Source of the DNA: Jacaranda mimosifolia
Taxonomy: Eukaryota > Streptophyta > Magnoliopsida > Lamiales > Bignoniaceae
Assembly: GCA_018894105.1 (NCBI GenBank)
Contig: CM032121.1
Span: 26,814,230 to 26,878,229, forward strand
DNA: 64,000 nucleotides
Direction: 5' to 3'
Shown: positions 33,591 to 44,367 of the stretch, one piece after another
Position numbering within the stretch: position 1 is the first letter of the stretch
How the letters are laid out: each line of letters opens with the position of its first letter
Translations under genes and position numbers: made by a program
The notes under the pieces: model-generated
Database searches by the model: none
The model's input: only the letters and a program-made list of their open reading frames with translations
What the model was told of the DNA's origin: nothing

Positions 33591-35833
33591 TGAAGTCACA
33601 TATAGCCAAAGGATCCAATAATCGAAGCATTAAACACGCAAATTAACTAGGCTACACATGATAACAAGGATCTAAACATGCCATTGATTTGAATTTGGTA
33701 TGAGGATTACCTTGTTTTGCTCAAAAACCAAGGAAGCTAGAAGAAAGCTTTTGACTCTTCAAAACTGCCTTCTAGCGGCGCAGCAGAGTAGAGACTAGAT
33801 TTCCCCGGCCAAATGATTTTTGTTTGAGCTGAAAATTTTATTGGAACTCTAAAACACCTTGCTAGATCTACAGTCCAAAAATTAGCTCATTCAAAACTCA
33901 GAAAGGTCCCCTAGAACTGCCTCCAACTCACTGCCAAAAACTGGATCTCCAAAAGGCTAGCAATCCAATTATCTTGCCTCTAGTGTTAGGATTCACACAC
34001 CAATGCAATAACCTATTCCCCTCAATGTTAGTTGGAGAATATAGAGAAGAAACACAATGATGAAGGCTTGATTTTAAGGTAGGAGAAGAAAAAAAAGTGA
34101 AGCTTCAACAAATGAGGCAACACTTGAAGATTTAAGGGGAAAAGTGGAGAAAATCTAATTTTTCACACTAGATGCAAGTGTCTGCCCCTCTTTCCCTCTA
34201 TATCTATATATAAAGTGAGGATGGTGTGATGCCAAGGTGGCATCACACCTTTCTCAAGGGGTGACTGCCAAGTTGCCATTGCAAGTTGGCATTCAATTTG
34301 AATTTAAATTTTGTGTGCATCTTAATTTCATTTGAAATCTCATTTCAAATTAAATAAAATGCCACACCAAATGAACACTTTATTTGAATTTTCCCTCCAA
34401 AATTAATTCTCCATTTTAATTAAATTAAGCTCCTTTAATTTAATTAATTACCTTAACTTAACTCTTTAAGTCAATTAGCTTAATACTTTAAGCTAACAAT
34501 TGTTAACCCGTTAAGTTAACTTGACCAATCAATAGTCATGTCGCACCAATTAATTAGCTCCTTAATTATTGGTCTTAATTTAACTCCTTAAGTTAACTAG
34601 ATCAATTTAACAATTAAATTGATTAAGCAAAAAATGACCACCACATTTGTATCATTCGGTCAACCTCCAAATCAATCATGTAGGAACTTTTCTAACTCTT
34701 AGAAAATTCCCCTTCATCACCTAGGATACGCAATTGGCTTTTGTGTGTGACCCATTACATTCTACCATTCATAGGACATGGGCTTACAACTCTTTGTGAT
34801 TTTGGAACATAAAATATTCATTTTATTTATACTCCTTTAAACTAATCGACTCAATTCAATTAATCTCCATTAATTGAAGAGTACCCAATCTCCATGGTCG
34901 ATGTCCAACCTCAAGCCCATAGAGCCCAATTAGTTGGCCAAAATGAACACATTTGGAGAACCATTTTAGCTCTATGTATGCCATGCAAATACAGTTCTTC
35001 CGTCCCCTATCTCCCAAAAGAGGCCTAGGGTAAGATATTTGTTGGCTCTCTAATAGCCTCAATACGATATCTCTATTCTCAATTTTTGATTCCTTTTATG
35101 ACCTCATCCTTGGAAAACGTCTTTTCTAAATTGTCATACTGCCTTGCATAATAATTTCATGGAATCGATCATTATAGAATACATAGGAGATGTACTCGCT
35201 CTTCACAACAACGAGGAGTCGGATTCTATGTTGGATCTCATAAATCCTCATATCTAAGTAGCTTATACCCAATCTCCACCTGAAAAACCTGTTACGTGGC
35301 CAGGGAATAGTCAACGTATAAGGACCTAAACACAAAGTTACAATGGACCCTTAGGTCAAAAGACTAATTATATGAACTAACATAAGCTGAAGAACTTGCC
35401 ACTGCTGACTTACCACTACTACTATCTAGTGAATTCTCCGAGCAGGTCTTCAGTACCTTGTTCTCTAACAAGCACCTACTAACAAGCACCCATATCTCAT
35501 ATGGCATTGCTCATGAAATGGAGCAATATCCAACTTCGTGGATTAATGCATTGTTACAGCAAGTCTATCCAGATCTTAGATGCCCTTGGTCTCATAAGAT
35601 TCTACGACTTGGAAGATTTTAAGATCACAACTGTATTGTTTCATGTCACTACCCAGTCTGTGAAAAAGTTCCATAGTCTTATGTGATCTAAAGGCTTCAA
35701 CGAAATATAGTAAAGTAAATATGTGTATAAGATGAAGATGGCCATTTAAAGAATATCATTCAATCATGATTGTATCATAAGTAAAATAGTTTTCAACGCC
35801 AATCTAATTGGCTTGCGGTGCACTATTCTAACA
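33591..35833 (-). mobile_element. Solo copia LTR in copia-2 integrase
   Basis: A complete 2243-bp minus-orientation LTR. It begins with the reverse complement of the LTR end (TGAAGTCACATATAGCC) and ends with that of the LTR start (CACTATTCTAACA). Flanks TCTAT (33586-33590) and CCTAT (35834-35838) are a 5-bp target duplication with one mismatch. Removing it rejoins the copia-2 integrase as seen at 55375-55440 in copia-3. It arose by recombination between two LTRs of a full insertion, the standard origin of solo LTRs. Confidence 0.92.
34224..34248 (-). promoter_or_regulatory. TATA-proximal inverted repeat in solo LTR
   Basis: Perfect 11-bp arms GTGTGATGCCA and TGGCATCACAC around a 3-bp centre. 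On the minus strand a TATATATAGATA box follows (about 34201-34212). See the finding on this element. Confidence 0.7.
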
Positions 35834-36308
35834 CCTATATCCTTTTGGGGATATGCCTTAACAATGGAGGTGAGGCTACTAAATGTAGTACCCTCAAAGT
35901 CGGTACCAAAAACACCACATGAGACGTGGTATGGCAAAGCACCTCTTACTATTTTCTAAGAGTTTAGGGGTATCCCGCTTATGTCAAATGGTTAGTAAGA
36001 GACAAATTGGATGCTAGATCCATCTTGTGCAAGTTTGTGGGATACCTAAGAGAGTCTTTGGCTTATTACTTTAATGATCCCTCAAAATAAAAGGTGTTTG
36101 TTTCAAGGAGCACTACCCTTTTGGAAAAGGAACTTTTATTAGATATAAATGGTATTGTTGCGCTTGATGAAGTTCAAAATGATCAAAACATTCCACAAGT
36201 AGTAGAAATAAATGCATGTCAAGAGCCTAACACACAACCTTTGAGAAGGTCAGACCAGATAAAGAAACAACCCAAAAGGTTTGAGTTCCTTCTTGAGACG
36301 GGCTAATC
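35834..36308 (+). pseudogene. Copia-2 integrase C-terminus and linker
   Basis: Resumes after the solo LTR. Decayed frames carry the equivalent of KTPHEMWY near 35910-35930 and KFVGYLRESLAYYFNDPS near 36030-36090, then the 70-codon frame at 36094-36306 with VEINACQEPNTQPLRRSD. This is the same linker as at 27274-27681 (copia-1). Confidence 0.82.
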
Positions 36309-37150
36309 GGATAGTGATCAGAAGACCTATGAGGAAGCTATGTTGGACATAGATTCGGAGCTTTGTCTAAACATTATGAAATTCGAAATATGCTCCTTGT
36401 ACTCCAAAAAAGTATAGACTTTGTAGATCCACTGAAGGGTATAGTACCCATTGGTTGCAAATGGATCTATAAGCAAAAGCTAGGAATCGATGGAGAGGAT
36501 ACGACCTTTAATGCGTGACCAGTGGCAAAAGGTTACACTCAAAGACCCGGTATTAGTTTCTAGAAAACCTTTTCACTGGTCGCTAGGCCTAAGTCCATTC
36601 AAATTTTTCTTGCCATAGCTGTATATTATGACTATGAGATATAACAAATGGATGTAAAGACCACTTTCCTTAATGGAAATACTAAAGAAGAAAAATATAT
36701 GGAGCAACCACAAGGTTTTACATCCAATGAGAGCGAGCAAAAGGTTTGCAAACTCAAAAGGTCCATTTATGGACTTAAATAGGTGTCACAAAGTTGGAAC
36801 ATACATTTTGATAAGATGGTCAAACCATTTGGCTTTATCAAAAATGTGTATGAACCTTGTGGATACAAAAAGGCTAGTGGGAGTAGCATATAATTTATTG
36901 TGCTTTATGTCAATGATATTCTTCTTATTGGCAATGAGAGAGAAATGTCAGAATGTACTAAAGCATGGTTATTTATACAATTCTCCATGACGGATTTGGG
37001 TGAAACATCTTTCGTATTGAGAATATGAATCTATAGAAATAGATTGAAGAGGATGATGGGGCTTTCCCAAACACCGTACATTGACAAGATACTAAAGAAG
37101 TTTAGTATGGAGGAATCCAATAAGGGATTCATCCTTATGGGACATAGTCT
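36309..37150 (+). pseudogene. Copia-2 reverse transcriptase remnant
   Basis: Visible blocks: VDPLKGIVPIGCKWIYKQKL (36418-36480), MDVKTTFLNGN (36650-36680), the segment up to FGFIKNVYEP (about 36830-36860), the catalytic box as YVND at 36906-36917, and MGLSQTPYIDKILKKFSME (about 37050-37110). YVND replaces the first Asp of YVDD, which binds catalytic metal, so activity would be lost even without the stops and shifts that also break the frame. Confidence 0.9.
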
Positions 37151-37289
37151 TCATCTCTCTAAGTCTATGGCCTAAGACTAATAACGAGAGAAAAAAAATG
37201 TCCCACATACCTTATACAAACGATATAGGGAGCATAATGTATGCCATTCAATGTACAAGGCTGAATGAAGCAGACACTTAAGTGTTATG

Positions 37290-37640
37290 AGCCGCATTCA
37301 ATCCAATCCCCATAAACGTCACTAGAAAGTCATCAAAGCAATCCTTAAGTACTTGAGAAGAACTAAGGATTTGTTTTGTTGTATGGTAATGGAGAATTGA
37401 AACTTGAGGGGTTTTCTGATTCTAGTTTTCAATCTAATGTAGATGACCTAAAATCCACATCTACATTTATATTTCGCCTTAATGGCGGTGAGGTTGAAGA
37501 GTTCCAAACAAGATACCATGGCCGATTCAACCACTAAGGTAGAATATGTTGTGGATTCAGAACCTACAAAATAAGGTGTTTAGTTGAAAAACTTCATCTA
37601 AGAGTTAGATGTAGTGCCTAGCATGCTACAATCTAAGGTT
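37290..37640 (+). pseudogene. Copia-2 RNase H remnant
   Basis: KYLRRTKDLF near 37350, then frame-shifted pieces leading to SSKQDTMADSTTKVEYVV near 37500-37550 (equivalent to DSTVEAEYIA). It is the same domain as 26100-26351, more decayed. About 250 bp of degraded C-terminal pol sequence separate it from the polypurine tract. Confidence 0.82.
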
Positions 37641-37872
37641 GTCTTTTGAAGACAATATAAGAATTGAGCTAAGATCTCATCACTAATCCAAACACAGGTA
37701 AATGCATTATCATTTGATTTGTGAGATCAATGATTGAGGTAACAATTGAGTAGATAAGGTTGCCACAGAAGAGAATACAGCATAACCATTATCTAAACCC
37801 ATAAATACTAAAAGTCTTTGAAAGAAATCTTGAGAAGATGGGCCTTAAGACTGTAGGGAATTAGCTCTAGCA

Positions 37873-37884
37873 CAAGTAGGAGAT
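37873..37884 (+). other. Polypurine tract of copia-2
   Basis: CAAGTAGGAGAT immediately before the 3' LTR start TATTGGAATAG. Confidence 0.85.
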
Positions 37885-38742
37885 TATTGGAATAGTGCCC
37901 CACAGCTAATTAGATTGGAATGTAAACTATTTTACTTGTGATACAATCTTGATTAAATGATATTCATAACTAAATGCTAACTTCATCTTATACTTATTTT
38001 ACTTCACTAGCATTTGGTTGAAGCCCCCAAATTACATAAGACTATGCGACTTGTTCACGCACTGGGTGGTGATCATGAAATAAGTCTTACACGGTCGTGA
38101 TCTTAAAATATTCCAAGTCATAAAATCTTAAAAGATAGGGCATCTAAGATTCAGATAGACTTGCACTAATGATGCATAAATCCAAAGGGTTGGATATTGA
38201 TCCTTTTCATGAGCAATCCATGCTAGACATGGGTGCATATTAGTAGGTGCTTGTTAGAGAATAAGTTCATTGATGACCTGCCTGGAGAATCCACTAGATA
38301 GCCAAAGTAGCAAGTCGGTAGTGGCAAGTTCTTCTATTTACACTAGTGCATATTATTGGTCTTTAGACCTAAGGATCTATGGTAACCTTGTATTTAGGTC
38401 CTCATACCTTGACTTTTCCTTGACCACATAGTGGGTCATCTGGGTTGAGATTGGGTATGAGCTACTTAGACATGGAGGTTTGTAAGATCCAAAATGGGAT
38501 CCATCTCTTTGTCGTTGTGAAGGGCGAGTCCATGTCCTATGTATTCTATAATGATCGATTCCAAGAAATCCTTACGCAAGGAAGGATGGAAATTTGGACA
38601 AGGAGTTTTCCAAAGATGAGGTCCTAAAGAGAATCAAACATTGGGAATAGAAACATAGTTACCGAGGTTATTAAAGAGCCAGCAAATATCTTGCCTTATG
38701 CTTCTTTTGGGAGATAGAAAATAGAAAGACCGTATTTGCATG

Positions 38743-39024
38743 AGCTAGGAGTTAAGAAGCTAATGAGCTAGGAAGCTACTATTATACCAAAAAGAAAATA
38801 AGGGTTCATATATAGAGAATGAAAGCTCGTTAATAGGCGAAGAACCGAAGCCTTGGGACATGAGCTATATTTAGAACGAAGGTCATGAGATAGTTCACTT
38901 CTTATCTACCCTTGGTCTTTCGAGAGAGAAGGGTATCTATTCCAAGAATGTAGAATGGTCAGCTTAGTATGTACGACGAGCGAAAGATGTTGAGTGAAAG
39001 AGCACACATAGAGAGAAAGCGTTG
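38743..39024. other. Unrelated filler segment inside copia-2 3' LTR
   Basis: Other LTR copies continue here from TTTGCATGGTAAGC through the GGGTACTCTTCAATTAAT block. In this copy that part (several hundred bp) is replaced by about 282 bp found nowhere else in the window. The left junction lies at a GAGCTAG word that also occurs a few bases on in the normal LTR, and the right junction at GCTAGTTTCTTGG, so short homology may have guided the exchange. No coding frame is evident; origin unknown. Confidence 0.7.
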
Positions 39025-39443
39025 AGCTAGTTTCTTGGTCATTTTGGCTTGATTAATTTAATTGTTAAATTGATCAAAATAATTTAAGGAGTTAAATTAG
39101 ATCAATTAAATTAAAGAGTTAATTTAACTGGTGTCATATGACAATTAATTAGTCAAGATAACTTAAAGAGTTAAGTTGACACTTTATAACTTAAAGAGTT
39201 AAGTTAGATAACTTGAGGAGTTAAGCTAAGTTGATTAATTAAATTAAAGAGTTAATTTAATTAATATGACGAATTATTTTGGAGGAAAATTCAAATGATA
39301 GAATTCATTTAACATTAATTTGAAATTAATTTTGAAAGATATTTTATGAGATGAAAAATAGATTCAAATTAAATTCAAATGCAAGTGAAATTCACATTTC
39401 ACGTGCAAATGGATTGCCAACTTGGCATATCACCTCATGGAGT

Positions 39444-39485
39444 GTGTGATGCCAACTTGCATCACACCATCCACTCTATAAATAG
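39444..39485 (+). promoter_or_regulatory. Inverted repeat plus TATA box in copia-2 3' LTR
   Basis: The arms GTGTGATGCCAA and TTGCATCACAC lie at 39444-39467 and a canonical plant TATA box CTATAAATAG at 39476-39485. The spacing matches the other plus LTRs at 51059 and 58941. The LTR promoter would drive genomic RNA transcription; U3/R boundaries cannot be placed from sequence alone. Confidence 0.75.
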
Positions 39486-39686
39486 AGAGAGGTGGCTGGC
39501 CACTTAGTGATTAGAAAGCAAGTTGCTAGATTCTCTTATTCCTTCCAAAAAGTGTGATTCGCTCATGTATTGAAGTTTCACACTATCCTCACAATTCTCT
39601 CCATATTTTTGGCCTTCCATCTTCTTCTTATTCCTCTAGTTCTCTAGCTGATCAGAGGTTGATTGGAGCTCTTCTTGTGTGTGTGG

Positions 39687-41775
39687 TGTTGGAACAGTGC
39701 CCCACAAGCTAATAAGATTGGCATGCAAACTATCTCACTTGTGATACAATCTTAATTGAATGATATTCTTCATAAATGACCATCTTCATCTTATGCTTAT
39801 ATTATTTCATTGGCATTTGGTTGAAGCTTTTAGATCACACAAGACTATGGGACTTGGTTACGCACTAGGTGGTGATCATCGAATAAGTCTTACACGATCG
39901 TAATTTTAAACATCACAAGTCATAGAATCTTATGAGACATGGGATCTAAGATTCGAATAGACTTACACTAACGATGCATAATCCAAGGGTTGTATGTTGC
40001 TCCGTTCCATGAGCAAATCATATGAGATATTGGTGCATATTAGTTGGTGCTTGTTAGATAACAAGGCATTGAAGACCTGCCTGGAGAATCCACTAGGTAG
40101 CCGTAGTGGCAACTTCTCCAATTTATGCTATTACATATAATTAGTCCTTTGACCTGAGGATTCATTGCAATCGTGTGTTTAGGTCCTCATACTTTAACTT
40201 ATCCTTGCTCACCTAGCAGGCTATTCCAGTTGTGCTTGGGTATGAGTTATTAGACATAGAGGATTTTCCAAAGATAAGGTCACAAATCGAAATCAAATAC
40301 TAAGAATAGATGCATAATATCGAGGCTATTAGGGAGCCAACAAATATCTTGCCCTAGGCCTCTTTCATGGAGATAGGAGACGTAAGGACTGTAATTTGCA
40401 TGGTATGCGTAGAGCTAGAATAGTTCACCAAAAGCATTCATTCGGCCAATTGTTGGGCTCCATGGGCTTGAGGTTGGGCATAGATCATAGAGATTGGGTA
40501 ATCTTCAATTAATGGAGATTAATTGAATTAAGTCGGTTAGTTTAAAGGAGTTTAAACTTACGTGAATATATGATATTCTGAAATCACAAAGGTTGTGAGC
40601 CCATGTCCAATTAGCAGTACAACCTAATGGGTCACACACAATAGCCAATTGGAAATCCTTAATGATGAGGGGAATTTTCTAAGTGTTCGAATAATTCCAA
40701 GGTGACCGAAAATTGAGCAATTCAATTGACACAATTTTTAGTCATTTTGTCTTGATCAATTTAATTGTTAAATTGATCTAATTAATTTAAGGAGTTAAAT
40801 TAAGACCAAATTAAATTAGTATAAATTTAATTTGGTACCACATGACTATCAATTGGTCAACTTAACTTAAATAGTTAAGTTAGTTGACTTAATGGTTAAG
40901 TCAAAGTTTAATTAAATTAAAGTGAAGAAATAATTTTGGAGGAAAAATTCAAATGAAATTTTCATTTGGTGTGGAATTAGAATTTATTAGGTAGACATTT
41001 CATAACATGAAATGTAGATTTCAAATGAAATTCAAATTCAACACAAATTCATATGCAACTTGAAAGATGCTTGCAAGTTGGCATGCTAAGGTGGTGCCCC
41101 TCCTTGAGGAAGGTGTGATGCCACCTTGGCATCACACCATCCTCCCTCTATATATAGATATAGAGGGGGGCGGCCACTAGCAAGTCATTCACACATTTTG
41201 TGCATCTAAAAGTTAGATCCAAAATTCCCTCCTAAATTGTGATTCTCTCATGAGTTGAAGTTTCACTCTCTTCTTCACCTCCCTCACCATTTTCGGCCTC
41301 CAACCAAGCTCTCTTTATACTTAGTTTATCCAGATGAATTAAGGAGAAAGAGGATTGTGCATTGGTGTGTAGACTTTGACATTAGAGGCAAGACGGTTTC
41401 GGATTGCTTGGCTTTGGTGATCCTCTTTCCAGTGGTGAATTTCTGGACTCTGTTCGAGGTCTTTCCAGAGGTGGTTGGGGCTCAATTTTTTACTGGATGT
41501 TCTCTATTGATTTGGAAAATTTTTGGTCCAGATTTGGCTTGAATCCCAGGTGATTTGCCCGATCAAAAGTTGATCACACCTTGCTGCGCCAGAAGCTGTC
41601 TGCTTTCGGGAAAGGAGGCACAAATTCAACTTTTGGCTGGATTTTGGTTGAGAGGTAGCAATCTAACCTTGATCCATTATATTGGCATGATTTAGATTCT
41701 TTTGGTGGTGTAAACTAAGTTAGATTTCAGTTTTTAAATATTTTAAATTAGATCCTTAGTCTTACACCTCTTTCA
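39687..41775 (+). mobile_element. Solo copia LTR in copia-2 3' LTR
   Basis: A complete 2089-bp LTR from TGTTGGAACAGTGCCCC to CACCTCTTTCA with a perfect 5-bp target duplication TGTGG. It is the same family as its host LTR, so a relative inserted into an existing copy and then collapsed to a single LTR. It retains the inverted repeat (41113-41137, perfect 11-bp arms) and a CTCTATATATAGATA box (41147-41160). A 95-codon frame at 41255-41542 has no recognisable domain. Confidence 0.93.
41113..41160 (+). promoter_or_regulatory. Inverted repeat plus TATA box in solo LTR
   Basis: Perfect arms GTGTGATGCCA and TGGCATCACAC with centre CCT, then CTCTATATATAGATA about 10 bp further on. Confidence 0.75.
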
Positions 41776-42183
41776 TGTGGATCATAACATTAGAGGCTTC
41801 ATATTTAGGAAGCTTTGCTCTTCAAGATCCATGGCAGTGCAGCGAATTTGGAGACTGCTTTGGAGGCCTTGTCGTGCTTGGATTTGGCTGAAATTTTAAT
41901 TGGAGGTTCTCAAGTGTGTTGAGTAGATCTCTGATAATATTCAGCCTATTTGGACTTGATTTGCTTGGTCAATTGTTGGCAGTTTCCTGCTGTGCACGGA
42001 TTGACAGCTTTGAAGAATTCATTGGTGTCATCCACATCAACCTTTGGATTTAGTGTTCAAGGTTAGTCTCTGCCATTAAATCCATTTTAAATGCATGATT
42101 GGATCCTTGGATTTGGAGCAAACAAGTTTCATTTAGCCTATTTTAGGTTTTAAAATTAGATCCTTGGGCTACTCCTTAATTCA

Positions 42184-42320
42184 GCCATCTCCACTTGTTG
42201 TAATATCGTATTCCCTAAATATAATGTTGAAAATCATTCAAGAATAAATGTCGGTCGAGCTTCCATAATTAACAAAAATTCAAGCTACATCGTAGTTTGC
42301 TATTGTTGCTATGATTACCA
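42184..42320 (-). pseudogene. Gypsy-3 protease remnant
   Basis: Minus frame: ALVIIATIANYDVA, a stop, then IFVNYGSSTDI. This matches the Tat-type aspartic protease segment in which a ...VIxxxIANxxVxRILVDxGSSADILF pattern carries the active-site D-x-G; here the Asp is Asn and the following residue Tyr. The ALV at the start is encoded across the copia-3 insertion site: reading from 59581 and up to it, then from 42320 on, with one copy of the TACCA duplication, keeps the frame. Only about 45 codons remain before copia-2 interrupts. Confidence 0.78.
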
Positions 42321-42678
42321 TTTGGAATAGTGCCCCGCAACCAATTAAGATTGGCATGTAAACTATTTCACTTGTGATACAATCTTGATTGAATGATATT
42401 CGAATAAAATGGCCACCTTTATCTTATGCTTATTTTGTTTCACTAGCATTTGGTTGAAACCCCTAGATCATACAAGACGACGAGACTTAGTCACACACTG
42501 GGTGGTGATCATGAAACAAGTCTTACACGGTCGTGATCTTAAAATATTCCAAGTCGTAGAATCTTATGAGACAGAGCATCTAAGATTCAATAGGCTTGTA
42601 CTAACGATGCTTAAATCTAAGGAGTTGGATATTGCTCCATTTCATGAGAAATCCATGTTAGGCATTGGTGCATGTTAG
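42321..42678 (+). repeat. First part of the 5' LTR of copia-3
   Basis: 358 bp from the LTR start to GCATGTTAG, where an inverted LTR begins at 42679. The next bases expected in an intact LTR (GTGGGTGCTTGTTAG, plus strand) are not here. Confidence 0.8.
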
Positions 42679-44367
42679 TGAAAGAAGGTGCAAGCCAAGG
42701 ATCCAATAACAAAACAATTAAAAACTAAAATCAAACTTGATTACACCTCCCCAAGGATCTTAATTCATGCATCTAAAGTGGATTTAGGTCAGAAAATTAC
42801 CTAGATAACAAATTCCAACCAAAGAGATGAAGACTTGCTTGAACTTTTCAATGCAGTCTCCTCCTAGTGCAGCAGCTTGTAGGCAACTTTTGCCCAACCA
42901 AATCACTTCAGAATCGGTAGAAATTTGGACACAAGATCACCAACACCTTGATGAAAATTCAGAAAAAATTTAGCCAAAGATCAATCCAGCAAGGTCTTCA
43001 AAAGAAAGTTTCTGCCCAAACAGAGGGTCTCCAAAAGGCAAGCAATCCAAATGTTTGCCTTTAATGACAAGATCCACACACCAATGGACAATCCAAATCT
43101 CTCCTAGATCAGTTGAAAGATTGAGGAAAGAAGAGAGAAGGATGATGGCCGAATTTGAGAGAGGGAGGTGAAGAAAAAAAATATGAAGCCTCAACATATG
43201 AGAGAATCACATGAAATTGGACAGAAAAATCGAATCTAACTTTTATATCTAGAATTATGGAAGCATGCTTGTAGTGGCCAGCCATATCTATATATCTATA
43301 TATAGAGGAAGGGAAAGTGTGATGCTAGTTGGCATCACACCTCCCCTGAGGTGCCACCTAAGCAAGCAAGTTGTATGTGAAATCACATTTCACTTGCATT
43401 TTAATTTCATTTGGAATCTTCATTTCATCTCATTAAATGTCATCTAAATAAGTTCAAATACACACTAAATGAACTCTTTCATTTTGAATTTCCCTCCAAA
43501 TTAATTCTTCACATTAATTAAATTAACTCCTTAATTTAATTAATCAATCTTGACTTAACTCTTTGAGTCAATTAGCTTTAACTCTTTAAGCTAGAAAGTG
43601 TTAACTTAACTCTTGAAGTTAACTTGACCAATGAATAGTCATGTGGCACCAATTAAATCAATTCCTTAATTTAATTGGTCTAACTTAACTTCTTAAATTT
43701 TTTAGATCAATTTACAATTAAATTGACCAAGCTACAACGACCGAAAAATTGGGTTAATCATTTCCCTCCAAAATCGATCAAGATGGAATTTTTTCTAACT
43801 ATTAGAAAATTCCCTTCATCAATTAGTATTTCCAATTGGCTTTTGTGTGTGACCCATTAGGTTCTACCATTCATTGGAAATTGACTCACAACTCTTGTGA
43901 CTTTAGAATATCAAAATATTCACATTAGTTTAAATTCCTTTAAACTAATGTCTGAATTCGATTAATCTCCACTAATTGAAGAGTACCCAATCTCCATGGT
44001 CGATGTCCAACCTCAAGCCCATGAAGCCCAACTAATTGGCCGAATGAATATGCTCTTGGAGAACCATTCTAGCTCTATGCTTACTATGCAAATACGGCCC
44101 TTCCGTCTCCTATCTCCCAAAAAATGCCTAGGGTAAAATATTTGTCAACTACCTAATAGCCTCAGTATTATGTTTTTGTTCCCAATGTTTGATTTCGATT
44201 TATGACCTCATCTTTGAAAAAATATTTTTCCAAATTATCATATTGTCTTGCACAAGGACTCCTTGGAATCGATCATTATAGAATACATAGAAGATGCACT
44301 AGTTCTTCACAACGACAAGGAGTCGGATCCCATCTTAGATCTCACAAATTTTCATGTCTAAGTAGCT

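Larger units (their letters stand above)
30183..42183 (+). mobile_element. Copia-2, Ty1/copia LTR retrotransposon, plus strand, 5' end missing
   Basis: Order: leader (30183-32200), gag, protease, integrase, solo-LTR insertion (33591-35833), rest of integrase, reverse transcriptase, RNase H, polypurine tract, 3' LTR (37885-42183, split). It is the same family as copia-1 and copia-3. The 5' LTR and primer site are absent at 30183, where copia-1 abuts. The 3' LTR ends CTCCTTAATTCA at 42183 and is followed by a Tat-type gypsy-3 scrap, so copia-2 probably sits inside gypsy-3; its target duplication lies off the left edge and cannot be tested. Confidence 0.88.
37885..42183 (+). repeat. 3' LTR of copia-2, split by a solo LTR
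   Basis: Starts TATTGGAATAGTGCCCC (TG mutated to TA) and ends CTCCTTAATTCA. A solo LTR occupies 39687-41775 with TGTGG on both sides (39682-39686 and 41776-41780); joined across it, the LTR reads TGTGTGGATCATAACATTAG as at 59168. Excluding the insert it is about 2.2 kb. The middle carries an unrelated replacement (38743-39024). Confidence 0.9.
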
